Source: Thermoproteota archaeon
Lineage (GTDB): Archaea; Korarchaeota; JAOZGF01; JAOZFZ01
Length of the DNA stretch: 64,000 bases
NCBI GenBank assembly: GCA_027492035.1
Contig: JAOZFT010000032.1
Location: forward strand, 1 to 64,000
Direction of reading: 5' to 3'
The position numbers were made by a program, and so were the translations under genes. The notes beneath the pieces were generated by a model. That model was not told the origin of the DNA and ran no database searches. It worked only from the letters and a program-made list of their open reading frames with translations. The first letter of the stretch is position 1. Each line of letters begins with the position of its first letter. Positions 9,524 to 17,794 of this stretch are shown in pieces.

Positions 9524-11536
9524 TCACCCTAAAACCCAGTAAAAAACAATGAAGAGGAACCCTAACAATATAAGGATCATGTTCCAACTTAGAACCCCTG
9601 TCTGAATTCTCCTGAATACGTTTGAAAACCATTTGCCCACGTCAGCTATGAAGTAATTGAATTGATCAATTTCATACTCTAACGTTCTAAAGATTAATCT
9701 AGATAAACCAATTACGCCGTACACAAAGACTTTATAGTAGAAAGAGTTAATGTACCATCTGTTCCAGAGGAAGGTATACAGTCCCTTAAGTATAGTTGAT
9801 TTTTTAATTAGTTCAAGGGGTGAAGCTGTTCTTGAAACGTAGAGGAAGTAAGCCGGCACCCCACCTAAAACAAGAACTATTATAGTGACTATGAAAGTGG
9901 GTGAAGTGAAGGTTTCAGTTGCAAAAGTAGGTAAACTAGTTATCTCCACATGTGGAAGCACAGGTGAGAAGAACCCTTGGAGGAACGGTTGAAAAGCTCC
10001 ACCTATAAGGGTAAAGAAGGCTAACACAATTAGAGGCACCCACATAATGGGTGAGGGGTCACGTATGTGGTGCCCCTCCTTCTCCAGTTCTTTTACATGT
10101 TCACTTTCTTCACCTAGGAAAGTCATCCCTATCATTCTTATGCTGTAAAAGAAGGTGAAGGCAGCTGTAACTGCTGCAACAATTAAAAGCGGAATGTGGT
10201 TGGTTAAGTAACAAGCGTGGAATATTGTTTCTTTGCTCCAAAAACCTGCGAAAGGGGGTATTCCTGAAAGGGATAAAGCACCTATAAGCATTACCGTGAA
10301 AGTGATAGGCATCTTACCTTTTATTCCACCCATTTCATCCATGTAAATTGTTTCAGTGGCGTGAAGTACAGCTCCTGCTCCAAGGAAAAGTAACGCCTTG
10401 AAAATAGCGTGGCTCATTAAATGGAAAACACCTGCTGAGTAACCAGCTACGAACTCTTTTGAAGCCTCAAAAGCCAACCCTCCAACACCCAAGGCAAGCA
10501 TCATATACCCTATCTGCGAAACCGTGGAGTAAGCTAAAACCTTCTTTAATTGACGTGAAACCATGGCTATTGACCCTGCAAGGAAAGCTGTGAAACCACC
10601 AATCCATGCAACTGTTAAAAAGAATGGTTGAATAGCTTCAAAAGCTAAAGCATGAGACACATAAGCTGCATAGAATATTAAACTGACCCTTGCCACAAGG
10701 TAAACTCCAGCTTTCACCATTGTAGCTGCATGAATTAGGGCGCTTACTGTTGTCGGGCCAGCCATAGCTTCAGGCAGCCATACATGTAAAGGAAACTGAG
10801 CTGATTTACCAATAGGTCCTAAAAACAAAAGTAACGTTGTTAAGGTTAGTAACCCTGCGGAAGTTAATTGCCCAAGCCACTGGAAATTCCTTTGTAGTTC
10901 CATGAAGTTAAATGTTCCAGAGTAAAGGTAAATAATAAGCATTGCAGCAAGTAAGCCAACGTCTCCAACTCTTGTTGTAACAAAGGCTTTCATTCCGCAA
11001 TGTGAAGGAGGATATATCCCCAGCCAATGTTTCTTTTCATCGCGGTACCAGAAACCAATTAACGCGTAACTGCATAAGCCTACCCCCTCCCACCCAATAT
11101 ATAACTGCAAGAAATTGTCTGATAAAACCAAGAGAACCATTGAACTTATGAAGAAGTTCATGAAGAACCAGTACCTCATCTTACAAGGGTCTTCCCGCAT
11201 GTACTCAAGGGAGTAAAACATTATCAGGAACCCTATATCCGCAGCAATGTTAGCCATGAACACGCTTAAGGGATCAATTAATACTCCTGCTTTTATGTTT
11301 AAAAGCCAAGGAATTTGCCAATCGAAAGGGATACCGTGCTTTACGCCATTAATAATTACGTTTCCTGACAAGACGTCAGGTATCATTGAAAGAGCTGATG
11401 CAGCAGCTGCAAATGAAAAGAAAACTTCTAAGTAATTCATTACTCTCTCGCTTATTTTATTTAATAAAGGAGAAAGTATGGCTCCTATAGCCGGAACAAA
11501 AATCGCTAACCAAGGAGCATATGGAAGCATCACCAT
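9524..11536 (-). CDS. nuoL: Complex I-like subunit L (distal antiporter-like subunit with lateral helix)
   Basis: 670 residues. It has the antiporter core (QFPLHVWLPEAMAGPTTVSALIHAATM; QLKKVLAYSTVSQIGYMMLA) followed by a long C-terminal region. That region has an amphipathic stretch and a final transmembrane helix (MILILLGFLFIVFYW), consistent with the NuoL lateral helix that spans the membrane arm. The ATG overlaps the TGA of nuoK and lies behind AAGGAGG. It is the longest subunit of the set, as expected, and is followed closely by nuoM. Confidence 0.95.
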   Translation of the reverse strand: MVMLPYAPWLAIFVPAIGAILSPLLNKISERVMNYLEVFFSFAAAASALSMIPDVLSGNVIINGVKHGIPFDWQIPWLLNIKAGVLIDPLSVFMANIAADIGFLIMFYSLEYMREDPCKMRYWFFMNFFISSMVLLVLSDNFLQLYIGWEGVGLCSYALIGFWYRDEKKHWLGIYPPSHCGMKAFVTTRVGDVGLLAAMLIIYLYSGTFNFMELQRNFQWLGQLTSAGLLTLTTLLLFLGPIGKSAQFPLHVWLPEAMAGPTTVSALIHAATMVKAGVYLVARVSLIFYAAYVSHALAFEAIQPFFLTVAWIGGFTAFLAGSIAMVSRQLKKVLAYSTVSQIGYMMLALGVGGLAFEASKEFVAGYSAGVFHLMSHAIFKALLFLGAGAVLHATETIYMDEMGGIKGKMPITFTVMLIGALSLSGIPPFAGFWSKETIFHACYLTNHIPLLIVAAVTAAFTFFYSIRMIGMTFLGEESEHVKELEKEGHHIRDPSPIMWVPLIVLAFFTLIGGAFQPFLQGFFSPVLPHVEITSLPTFATETFTSPTFIVTIIVLVLGGVPAYFLYVSRTASPLELIKKSTILKGLYTFLWNRWYINSFYYKVFVYGVIGLSRLIFRTLEYEIDQFNYFIADVGKWFSNVFRRIQTGVLSWNMILILLGFLFIVFYWVLG

Positions 11537-11844
11537 CTCAACCTCCTTAATTCACGGACATCCAGTGTCTTATATCTCCGATAAGCAATTAAGGCTAAAG
11601 CAATCCCTACACCTAAAATTGCGCCGTCAATTATTATAGCTGTTATTACAAACCCGTGAGCTAACGGATCAATTAAGCCAGAAGCCTGGTTAGCTGAAAA
11701 AGCAATGAAAAGCAGGTTAGGTGCTGCAGACATTATTTCCAAACCAATCAATATCCTTATAATGTTTCTTTTAGTGACTAAGCAATATAGACCTATTGAA
11801 AAAAGAATTGCTGCAACTCCCAAGTAAAAACTTATTTGAATCAT
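11530..11844 (-). CDS. nuoK: Complex I-like subunit K
   Basis: 104 residues with three membrane helices. It has the NuoK pattern LYCLVTKRNIIRILIGLEIMS, which contains the conserved intramembrane Glu, and a second helix ending in DGAILGVGIALALIAYRRYKT (conserved acidic residue, Mrp/MnhC-like fold). It is a small proton-channel subunit between NuoJ and NuoL. It lies 3 bp after the C-terminal NuoJ gene and overlaps nuoL by seven bases. Confidence 0.92.
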   Translation of the reverse strand: MIQISFYLGVAAILFSIGLYCLVTKRNIIRILIGLEIMSAAPNLLFIAFSANQASGLIDPLAHGFVITAIIIDGAILGVGIALALIAYRRYKTLDVRELRRLRW

Positions 11845-11847
11845 TTC

Positions 11848-12126
11848 CTACATTCCCCCCTTAACTTCTCTTCTTAAGAGACATAAAATACATATTGTTG
11901 CTGTGAAAACCACTATCCCCTGAAAAACAGTGTCGTAAAATCTTTTGCTCCAAAGAATTTCAGCGGTTGACCTATATATTCCTTCACTGGCTCTAAGCTC
12001 ATTTCTTCTCTCCTCAGGTACATTTGAAGCAAATTTTTGCGTTGCAACTATGTTTAAGTAAAGAAGTGAAACCAGAACTAAGGCTACAACCACTAAACCA
12101 ACTACGTTTACAGTTTTCACTCCCAT
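11848..12126 (-). CDS. Complex I-like subunit J, C-terminal half encoded separately
   Basis: 92 residues with two membrane helices flanking a polar loop (NVPEERRNELRASEGI). It corresponds to the C-terminal part of NuoJ, encoded as its own gene. The same two-gene NuoJ arrangement is known from the Methanosarcina Fpo operon. The ATG overlaps the stop of the preceding N-terminal-half gene by ten bases in a different frame, so this is a genuine split gene with its own start and not a sequencing frameshift. Sequence similarity at this length is weak; position is the main support. Confidence 0.75.
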   Translation of the reverse strand: MGVKTVNVVGLVVVALVLVSLLYLNIVATQKFASNVPEERRNELRASEGIYRSTAEILWSKRFYDTVFQGIVVFTATICILCLLRREVKGGM

Positions 12127-12377
12127 TTACCCCCTTTCGTCATTATTACAGCTAAAAGAAGGAAAACAGCCGCTGCTCCAGCAAATACCCCTATCTGGAA
12201 AAGTGAAACGTAAGGTGCCCCCAAAGTGTAAAATATAATTCCTAAAACAATGCTCATTAAAACAAAAGAAACAACTGCATAAATGAGGTTTTTTGCTTCA
12301 ACAGCTAAAACTGCAAAGAAAATTAAAAGTAAACCAAGGCATATTTCAATTATCGGAGCTATAGAGGCCCAGTTCAT
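12117..12377 (-). CDS. nuoJ: Complex I-like subunit J, N-terminal half
   Basis: 86 residues with three membrane helices. The segment YAVVSFVLMSIVLGIIFYTLG followed by FQIGVFAGAAAVFLLLAVIM is the conserved NuoJ core that contains the flexible pi-bulge helix (TM3). The protein ends right after this core, and the remaining NuoJ helices are supplied by the overlapping downstream gene. It overlaps the nuoI stop by four bases. Family identity is clear and the split is natural in archaeal Fpo-type complexes. Confidence 0.87.
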   Translation of the reverse strand: MNWASIAPIIEICLGLLLIFFAVLAVEAKNLIYAVVSFVLMSIVLGIIFYTLGAPYVSLFQIGVFAGAAAVFLLLAVIMTKGGKWE

Positions 12378-12877
12378 TTCTTACCCCTCTCCTTCTTTAA
12401 AGGGGCATGTCCAGCTCCCCTCACCTTACTAATCTCTAACTTGACAAGTTTAGGTTTAGGTAAAAGTTTAGGCCTTTCAGGTTGTTTCGAAAGCTTGTAA
12501 GGAGTATAAGTCAACTTGCTTTTTTCGTATTCAGCAAGTTCGACAAGCCAAGTTGACTTTAAAGCTTCAGATGGGCAGTAATCAACGCAGAAGTTACAGA
12601 AACAACATCTGCCGAAATCCAGCTGAGGCTTTTTAAATTTCTTCACTTCACTAAAACCCTCAAGTTCCTTTACTTCAACAAGCTTTATGGCTGCTGTTGG
12701 GCAGACAGATTCGCAAATACCGCATGAAATACATCTTTCTGGAAAGAATTGAATTCTGCCTCTGTAATCATCTTCAATAACAGGTGCTTGGAAAGGGTAC
12801 TTTATAGTGAAGACTCTTCTAAACATATGAGTAAAAGCCAAACATAAAGGCTTCAAAGTTCTAACGACTACAGACAT
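12374..12877 (-). CDS. nuoI: Complex I-like subunit I, 2x[4Fe-4S] ferredoxin-type
   Basis: 167 residues. Two complete CxxCxxCxxxCP motifs, CISCGICESVCP (about residues 50-61) and CCFCNFCVDYCP (about 91-102), bind the two [4Fe-4S] clusters that carry electrons to cluster N2 in NuoB. The N-terminal amphipathic part (LAFTHMFRRVFTIKYP) is typical of NuoI/FpoI. The C-terminus is basic and Pro-rich. Because no input-module genes are present, this subunit is a candidate docking site for ferredoxin or another soluble donor (inference). Confidence 0.95.
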   Translation of the reverse strand: MSVVVRTLKPLCLAFTHMFRRVFTIKYPFQAPVIEDDYRGRIQFFPERCISCGICESVCPTAAIKLVEVKELEGFSEVKKFKKPQLDFGRCCFCNFCVDYCPSEALKSTWLVELAEYEKSKLTYTPYKLSKQPERPKLLPKPKLVKLEISKVRGAGHAPLKKERGKK

Positions 12878-12880
12878 TCA

Positions 12881-13891
12881 TTAACCCCCCAAAATCCATG
12901 GATAAAAGTAAATTAGATCCATCGTGACTAAAACATTTAAAATAGCTAAAGGGATAAGCCATTTCCAACCTATAGACAACAATTGATCTATTCTCAGCCT
13001 CGGGTAAGCTCCACGTATAAGTATCAACAAAAATACAAGAATCCCCATTTTAATCAAGATCCAAGCCATTGGTGGAAGAAAAGAGGGCCCCAAGTATCCC
13101 CCTAAATAAAGCGTAACAAATAAAAGTGTTCCAGCAGCAAAGGTAATGTATTCCCCAAACATTAATAAACCGAAAAGTATTCCGCCATACTCTGTTTTCC
13201 AGCCGAAAACAAGTTCCTGTTCAGCTGTAGGAATGTCAAAAGGCACTCTCTCAATTTCACCTATTAAAGCAATAAAGAAAACTAAAGCTCCTAAAGGTTG
13301 AAGGAAAGCAAACCAAAGGCGTCTTTGGCTTTCAACTATGTTCACTAAGTTAAATGAACCTGAAAGCATAACAACTCCCAAAGCAGAAAGAAGTAACGGT
13401 ATCTCAGCCGCAACATCTTGGAAAATAACCCTTAAACTCCCTATCACAGTATACCTGTTGTTGCAAGCCCAACCTGTAATCATGGCAAGTAAAGGAGATA
13501 AAGCAAAAACAGCGAAAGCAATAAGTAAACCTAAGTCGCTTGGGAAAACAACCCAATCTTTACTAAAAGGAATGGCTGTTAACGCCAGCGTAGGAACTGA
13601 AGCTACAAAAACAGGTGTTAAATAGTAAGCTGCCTTATGAGCCCTTCTAGGGGGAATAAATTCTTTAAAAAGCAATTTTAAAGTGTCAGCTATCGTTTGC
13701 AGTATCCCAGCCACTTTGCCTACATGTAAAGGACCGTATCTCATCATGACCCTGGCTAAAATCTTCCTTTCAGCCCAAACTACAATGACAGTGAATAAAG
13801 CTATGAAAGCTATTCCTGGTATAAAAACTAATTCAAGAAACAATTTACTTTGTAGAATGTCCCAAATTAAACTCCATAAATCTGGAGACAT
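12881..13891 (-). CDS. nuoH: Complex I-like subunit H (quinone-chamber membrane subunit)
   Basis: About 336 residues with eight membrane helices. Hallmarks are WAERKILARVMMRYGPLHVG, LLLSALGVVM, the acidic quinone-channel loop ALIGEIERVPFDIPTAEQEL and VFGWKTEYGGILFGLLMFGEY. It forms the heel of the complex with the quinone-binding chamber. ATG 13891 follows a GGTGA that overlaps the nuoD stop; the in-frame GTG at 13900 is part of that SD and is less likely. The conserved Glu and Arg residues of the quinone tunnel are present. Confidence 0.95.
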   Translation of the reverse strand: MSPDLWSLIWDILQSKLFLELVFIPGIAFIALFTVIVVWAERKILARVMMRYGPLHVGKVAGILQTIADTLKLLFKEFIPPRRAHKAAYYLTPVFVASVPTLALTAIPFSKDWVVFPSDLGLLIAFAVFALSPLLAMITGWACNNRYTVIGSLRVIFQDVAAEIPLLLSALGVVMLSGSFNLVNIVESQRRLWFAFLQPLGALVFFIALIGEIERVPFDIPTAEQELVFGWKTEYGGILFGLLMFGEYITFAAGTLLFVTLYLGGYLGPSFLPPMAWILIKMGILVFLLILIRGAYPRLRIDQLLSIGWKWLIPLAILNVLVTMDLIYFYPWILGG

Positions 13892-13896
13892 ATTTT

Positions 13897-14994
13897 TCAC
13901 CTGTCACTGTCTAAAGGGAATGGATCTAGACTGAATACTAAAATAGGTAGGTCAGCCACTAAACTCCCCTTTGAAATATGTCTTAACAAAGACAAGTTTT
14001 TGAATGAAGGGGTAGCTATTTTAACCCTGTAAGGGTTAGCTCCCCTTTTGCTTACAACATAAAAATTTATTTCTCCCCTTGCAGACTCTACTCTACTAAA
14101 TGCTTCACCAGGGGGAAGAATCCAAGGGGTTTTGACTTTTACTCGTCCAGAAGGTAACATCTCCAAAACTTGCTTCATTATTTTGACGCTCTCCCTCATT
14201 TCTTTGTATCTAACCATACATCGGTCGTAAGCGTCTCCCCTTTCCCCAACTGGAATTTCGAAATCAACTTCTTCATAAGCTGCATATGGTTCATCCTTTC
14301 TAACATCCATTTTAACCCCTGAACCGCGTAAGGTTGGACCTGCAGCACCTAACCTTATAGCATCTTTCTTTTTTAATACTCCAACCCCTTTTGTTCTCAT
14401 TTCAAACAATTTGTTGTTGAAAAACATGTCATACAGAGTTTTTAATCTTCCTTCGAAATAATCAAGGATTTCAAAGGCTTTCTCCTTAAATCCTTCAGGG
14501 ACATCGTATCTGACACCGCCTGGAACAATGTAAATATAACTGACTCTTGTTTTAGAAAGCATTGCCCCCAAATCTAGGAAAAGTTCCCTTTCATTTATAG
14601 CCCACATTAAAACAGTGTAAAAACCAGCTACAGCCCCCATTAAAGAAGTCCAGTAAAGGTGGCTTGTGATTCTGTTAAGTTCACACATGAAAGTCCTAAG
14701 TAGTTTAGCTTTCTCAGGCACCCTTATATTCAAAAGTTCTTCCATGGCTTTTACGAAACCTAAATCAACATTTGAAGCATCTAAAATGCAAATTTTCTCA
14801 ACGGATGGTATAGCCGAAATTATTGTTCTGAATTCGCAAACCTTTTCAATTCCTCTATGTGTGAAGCCAATATCTGGAATTAAATCTAACAGGTTCTCTC
14901 CATCTGTCTGGAAAAGTACCCTCATTTGTCCACTTGCGGGGTGAACAGGACCCCAAGAAATCCATTTCTCTTCTAGTTTTTGTTTTTCACTCAT
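13897..14994 (-). CDS. nuoD: Complex I-like subunit D (49-kDa type, no Ni-binding cysteines)
   Basis: 365 residues from ATG 14994, which overlaps the nuoC stop (ATGAGTGA). The protein opens WISWGPVHPASGQMR, retaining the conserved quinone-pocket His. The two cysteine pairs of [NiFe]-hydrogenase large subunits are absent: the first position reads KVCEFRT, and the C-terminal motif reads FSLDPFPLDSDR where a hydrogenase has DPCxxC. It is therefore a quinone- or phenazine-reducing complex I subunit and not a membrane-bound hydrogenase (Mbh/Ech). The upstream start at 15036 would add 14 residues read inside nuoC. Confidence 0.95.
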   Translation of the reverse strand: MSEKQKLEEKWISWGPVHPASGQMRVLFQTDGENLLDLIPDIGFTHRGIEKVCEFRTIISAIPSVEKICILDASNVDLGFVKAMEELLNIRVPEKAKLLRTFMCELNRITSHLYWTSLMGAVAGFYTVLMWAINERELFLDLGAMLSKTRVSYIYIVPGGVRYDVPEGFKEKAFEILDYFEGRLKTLYDMFFNNKLFEMRTKGVGVLKKKDAIRLGAAGPTLRGSGVKMDVRKDEPYAAYEEVDFEIPVGERGDAYDRCMVRYKEMRESVKIMKQVLEMLPSGRVKVKTPWILPPGEAFSRVESARGEINFYVVSKRGANPYRVKIATPSFKNLSLLRHISKGSLVADLPILVFSLDPFPLDSDR

Positions 14995-15439
14995 CTTCCT
15001 TGACCTCGAAATCTTTTCTGAGGGGAAAGCCTTCATTCCAATCTTCAGGTAAAAGTAGATACGCTAAGTTAGGGTGTCCTTCAAAAACAATGCCTAAAAG
15101 TTCCCATGTTTCTCTTTCATGCCAATTAACTCCTTCCCAAACCTTTATTAACGAGGGAAGGGAGGGGTTATCCCTTTGAACACGGGTTTTGAGGGATAAA
15201 ACAATTCCATCTGCGGTGGAAAGCACATGGTAAACAACAAGGAAATAGCCTTCCTTTATTAAATCAACTCCCGCCACTGACAAGGGATAATCAAAACCTA
15301 GTTTATCCCTAGCAAAAAATGCAGCTTCGATTAATTTCCCTTTAGACACCTCCACAGAAATCCTCTTCTCTCTTTCAATTTTAACTTCAGCCTCAGGGAA
15401 ATGTGCCTTAAACTCTTCCAGAAGTTTAGTTTCTTTCAT
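14987..15439 (-). CDS. nuoC: Complex I-like subunit C (30-kDa type)
   Basis: About 150 residues. It contains the family signature WEGVNWHERETWELLGIVFEGHPN, close to the WxxxxxxEREtyDmfGixfxGHPdLrRil consensus, and ends GFPLRKDFEVKEDE. It is a peripheral-arm structural subunit that contacts NuoD. ATG 15439 is preferred over the in-frame GTG 15448, which is embedded in the GAAGTGA of the nuoB stop. The separate nuoC and nuoD genes differ from the fused NuoCD of enterobacteria, as expected in archaea. Confidence 0.93.
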   Translation of the reverse strand: MKETKLLEEFKAHFPEAEVKIEREKRISVEVSKGKLIEAAFFARDKLGFDYPLSVAGVDLIKEGYFLVVYHVLSTADGIVLSLKTRVQRDNPSLPSLIKVWEGVNWHERETWELLGIVFEGHPNLAYLLLPEDWNEGFPLRKDFEVKEDE

Positions 15440-15444
15440 ATTCT

Positions 15445-16026
15445 TCACTTCTCTTGACTTTTTTTGTTTTTGTTGCTGTGGGTTGATTTCTGGCCAGTTT
15501 TTTCCTCTAAGCTTTCTGAGTTATTCTTTGGAACTATTGCTCCACTCTCTAAATTCTCTTTTCTAATCTTCTCTTGAAGCATTCTTAAGGCATGGATTTG
15601 AGCTTCAGGTCTGGGAGGACAGCCTGGAACAAAAACATCGACTGGAATAACTTTGTCTATCCCCTTAACTATACTATATGATTCCTTAAATAAGGCGCCA
15701 GTGATGGAGCAATTACCAAGGGCGATGACGTATTTGGGGTCGTAAAGCTGGTCATACATGTGTTTAACTCTCTTAGCCATTTTTTTAGAAACAATACCTT
15801 CAATCACCAGTAAATCATTTTGCCTAGGAGAAGAAATAGGAAGTGTTCCAAAGCGTTCCCAGTCGTAACGAGAGCAAGAAACAGCCATGAACTCTACACA
15901 GCAGCAACCTGTTTCAAAATGTACTGACCATAAAGAACTCAGCCTTGCCCAATTGGCGACATATTGAATCAGGTTATTTAAGGTTTTTATTACTTTAGGC
16001 CCTCTCTTCACTTTTCTCAGGGACAT
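15445..16026 (-). CDS. nuoB: Complex I-like subunit B, carries cluster N2
   Basis: 193 residues. The N2 [4Fe-4S] ligands are all visible: tandem cysteines in ETGCCCVEFMA, the Cys in ALGNCSITG and the Cys in VFVPGCPPRPEAQ. NuoB passes electrons from NuoI to the quinone site. The last 35 or so residues are a low-complexity Ser/Lys/Asn/Glu tail (SEKTGQKSTHSNKNKK-like) without a known counterpart in the family core. It overlaps nuoC by a few bases and starts one base after the nuoA stop. Confidence 0.95.
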   Translation of the reverse strand: MSLRKVKRGPKVIKTLNNLIQYVANWARLSSLWSVHFETGCCCVEFMAVSCSRYDWERFGTLPISSPRQNDLLVIEGIVSKKMAKRVKHMYDQLYDPKYVIALGNCSITGALFKESYSIVKGIDKVIPVDVFVPGCPPRPEAQIHALRMLQEKIRKENLESGAIVPKNNSESLEEKTGQKSTHSNKNKKSQEK

Positions 16027-16398
16027 TTACCTTATCAGCTCCTTCCCCTTCATTGAGCTTAGGAAGTAAGTGATTGCAAACACTACCGTAACTAAATAAA
16101 CTAACATAGGAAGAACTATTGTAGTTAATGTTTTAAATATGAGGGAGCCTGCAAACAAAATCCAAGTTAAAGCATCTAACACAAAGAAAATGGCAGCGTA
16201 GGAAAAATACCTTATTCCCCCCTTCATCTCATAATATGTTTCTTCTGGAGGAGTCTGGCCGCACTCAAAAGTCGCTATTTTTTTGGGGTTTGGATTTCTT
16301 TTTACAAGAATATAGGAAATTATTACTGTCGTAGCCATGAAAATTGTCATTTCTGCGAAAAATATCCAAAAAACCAAAGGACCTGGTATATTTATCAC
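16027..16398 (-). CDS. nuoA: Complex I-like subunit A
   Basis: About 123 residues with three membrane helices. FECGQTPPEETYYEMKGGIRYFSYAAIFFVLDALT is split between the Cys-containing loop and TM2, a classic NuoA pattern with the conserved Cys and acidic residues. I chose GTG 16398 because GGAGGGGGAGGAG sits directly upstream. An in-frame TTG at 16449 would add 17 residues that read through this SD. It is the first gene of the nuo operon, with a TATA-like element about 55 bp upstream of the start. Confidence 0.9.
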   Translation of the reverse strand: MINIPGPLVFWIFFAEMTIFMATTVIISYILVKRNPNPKKIATFECGQTPPEETYYEMKGGIRYFSYAAIFFVLDALTWILFAGSLIFKTLTTIVLPMLVYLVTVVFAITYFLSSMKGKELIR

Positions 16399-16450
16399 AT
16401 CCACTCCTCCCCCTCCTAACCTTCGGAATGGTTTAGAAATATTATTCAAT

Positions 16451-16460
16451 TATAAATTTT
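16451..16460 (-). promoter_or_regulatory. TATA-like element of the nuo-atp operon
   Basis: On the minus strand the sequence reads AAAATTTATAATTG. An archaeal initiation site would fall about 25 bases further on, near 16428, leaving a leader of about 30 nt that contains the strong SD of nuoA. It is the only well-placed TATA candidate before the run of complex I genes. Predicted by eye from consensus. Confidence 0.45.
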
Positions 16461-16610
16461 TCTATTTTGAAAAAACCCTATAGTTCTCTGTTAAAAACTT
16501 GTTACAGTTAAAAAAATTTATTTTTTATGTAATATTTCTTTATTTTTTTCAAAACATAATCTTTTTGTGGGACAAGGAGAGCCTACGCCCTTTTCCACAA
16601 GTTCTTATAG

Positions 16611-17576
16611 TTACTTGCCGTTCTTTTCTTTAAAGAGAATGCCCTCCACTTCAAGCAGTCTTTGCATACCCTTTACTTCATAGGGGAAGAGGGGGATTTC
16701 GATTATTTCTTTCTCTCTTCCAAAATCTTTCCTCAACATTTCTATGTACCTATTTTGCATCTTTTTCCTTTTGTCAAGGAAGTCACAACCTGTTTCCGGA
16801 ATTACGTAATTAATTATTATTCTTTCAATGTTTACACCATAGCTTGTGAACTCCTGGATTATTCTTTCTGTTTGATAAACTCCTAACGCTTCAGGTAAAG
16901 TTACAACTATAAACTCTGTTTTTTCTGGGCTTTTTAGGAAGTCAATAACTTTTTCCGCTAACAACCGCCACCCCCTAATTATTTCTAATGGCGACCTTTT
17001 AGCCTTTCTTAACCCAATAGTTGACCTCAATTTTTCTACGTACCCTTGTAGGGAAACATAAACTTTAGCAGCTGCTTCTAAATGGTTCAAGAAAACATAA
17101 GGTAAACTTAACAGCCTCATAGTATGCCCTGAGGGGGCTGTGTCCCAAATAATGACTTCAAATTCCTTGTTTTCAATCAATTCAAGTATGTAGTCGAGCA
17201 TGAATTCCTGGTCAATCCCTGGTGCGCCGGCTATGTAATCAATTATGTTATATTCTACTGGCAGAACTGTTGACAATGCTTCATACACTTCAGGGCCGAA
17301 TTTCTTTTTCCACCTTTTTATGACTTCATCAGCTCCTATTTCCACTCCATAAAGGTTGTTTAATTCCTTTATTTTTGTTTGTTTAGGTCCTATGTTTGTT
17401 TCGAAAATATCTGACAGTGAAGGCATCGCATCTGTAGAAATAATCAAGGTCTTCTTTCCTTTTCTTGCAAAATGAACAGCCGTGACAGCTGCACAAGTAG
17501 TTTTGCCTACTCCTCCTTTTCCCCCAAACATTATTACTTTTCTTCCAGCTTTTTCAAGTTCTGAAAGTGAAGGCAA
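16611..17576 (-). CDS. ArsA/Get3-type anion-transporting-like ATPase
   Basis: About 321 residues from the preferred TTG 17576 (GGTGA five bases upstream). A longer in-frame TTG at 17672 would add 32 residues without homology-like features. The deviant Walker A FGGKGGVGKTT lies near the N-terminus, followed by the switch-type STDAMPSLSDIF and IIWDTAPSGHTMRLL, and TLPEALGVYQTERIIQE. These are signatures of the ArsA/Get3 family. It is a single half-ATPase and would work as a homodimer. No ars genes are nearby, so arsenite efflux is not supported by context. A role in membrane-protein targeting or metallocentre handling is equally possible. It is divergent from the HdrED pair. Confidence 0.85.
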   Translation of the reverse strand: MPSLSELEKAGRKVIMFGGKGGVGKTTCAAVTAVHFARKGKKTLIISTDAMPSLSDIFETNIGPKQTKIKELNNLYGVEIGADEVIKRWKKKFGPEVYEALSTVLPVEYNIIDYIAGAPGIDQEFMLDYILELIENKEFEVIIWDTAPSGHTMRLLSLPYVFLNHLEAAAKVYVSLQGYVEKLRSTIGLRKAKRSPLEIIRGWRLLAEKVIDFLKSPEKTEFIVVTLPEALGVYQTERIIQEFTSYGVNIERIIINYVIPETGCDFLDKRKKMQNRYIEMLRKDFGREKEIIEIPLFPYEVKGMQRLLEVEGILFKEKNGK

Positions 17577-17794
17577 ATTTTTCACCTTTACCCCTTTCCT
17601 GAAAGTTAAACTTTGAGGAAAAATTTTAAAAGGGTATTTATTTCTTATGTGCAAGTTTTTAGTAAGAGCCAAAAAAGGGTTTATGCATACTTATTTCCCT
17701 TCCTTAAGGCTTAAAAAAAGTAAATTAGTAATGTTTTAAAGAAAAAGTAGTTTCTTCTCTTTCAAGAGAAAATGATGAGGGGGAGGTGCATAGT

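Noticed and set aside
11848-12377. Frameshift or sequencing error in nuoJ
   Set aside because: The second half has its own ATG and overlaps the first gene by ten bases. The same two-gene layout is known from Methanosarcina fpoJ, so it is a natural split.
13897-14994. Membrane-bound [NiFe] hydrogenase (Mbh/Ech) as an alternative for the nuo cluster
   Set aside because: The two Cys pairs that bind Ni and Fe are absent from the NuoD protein, and the GPVHPASG quinone-site His is present, so this is a complex I-type oxidoreductase.
16565-16600. TTGTGG/CCACAA inverted repeat downstream of the ArsA-like gene as a terminator
   Set aside because: Only six base pairs, and no T-tract follows on the minus strand; likely chance.
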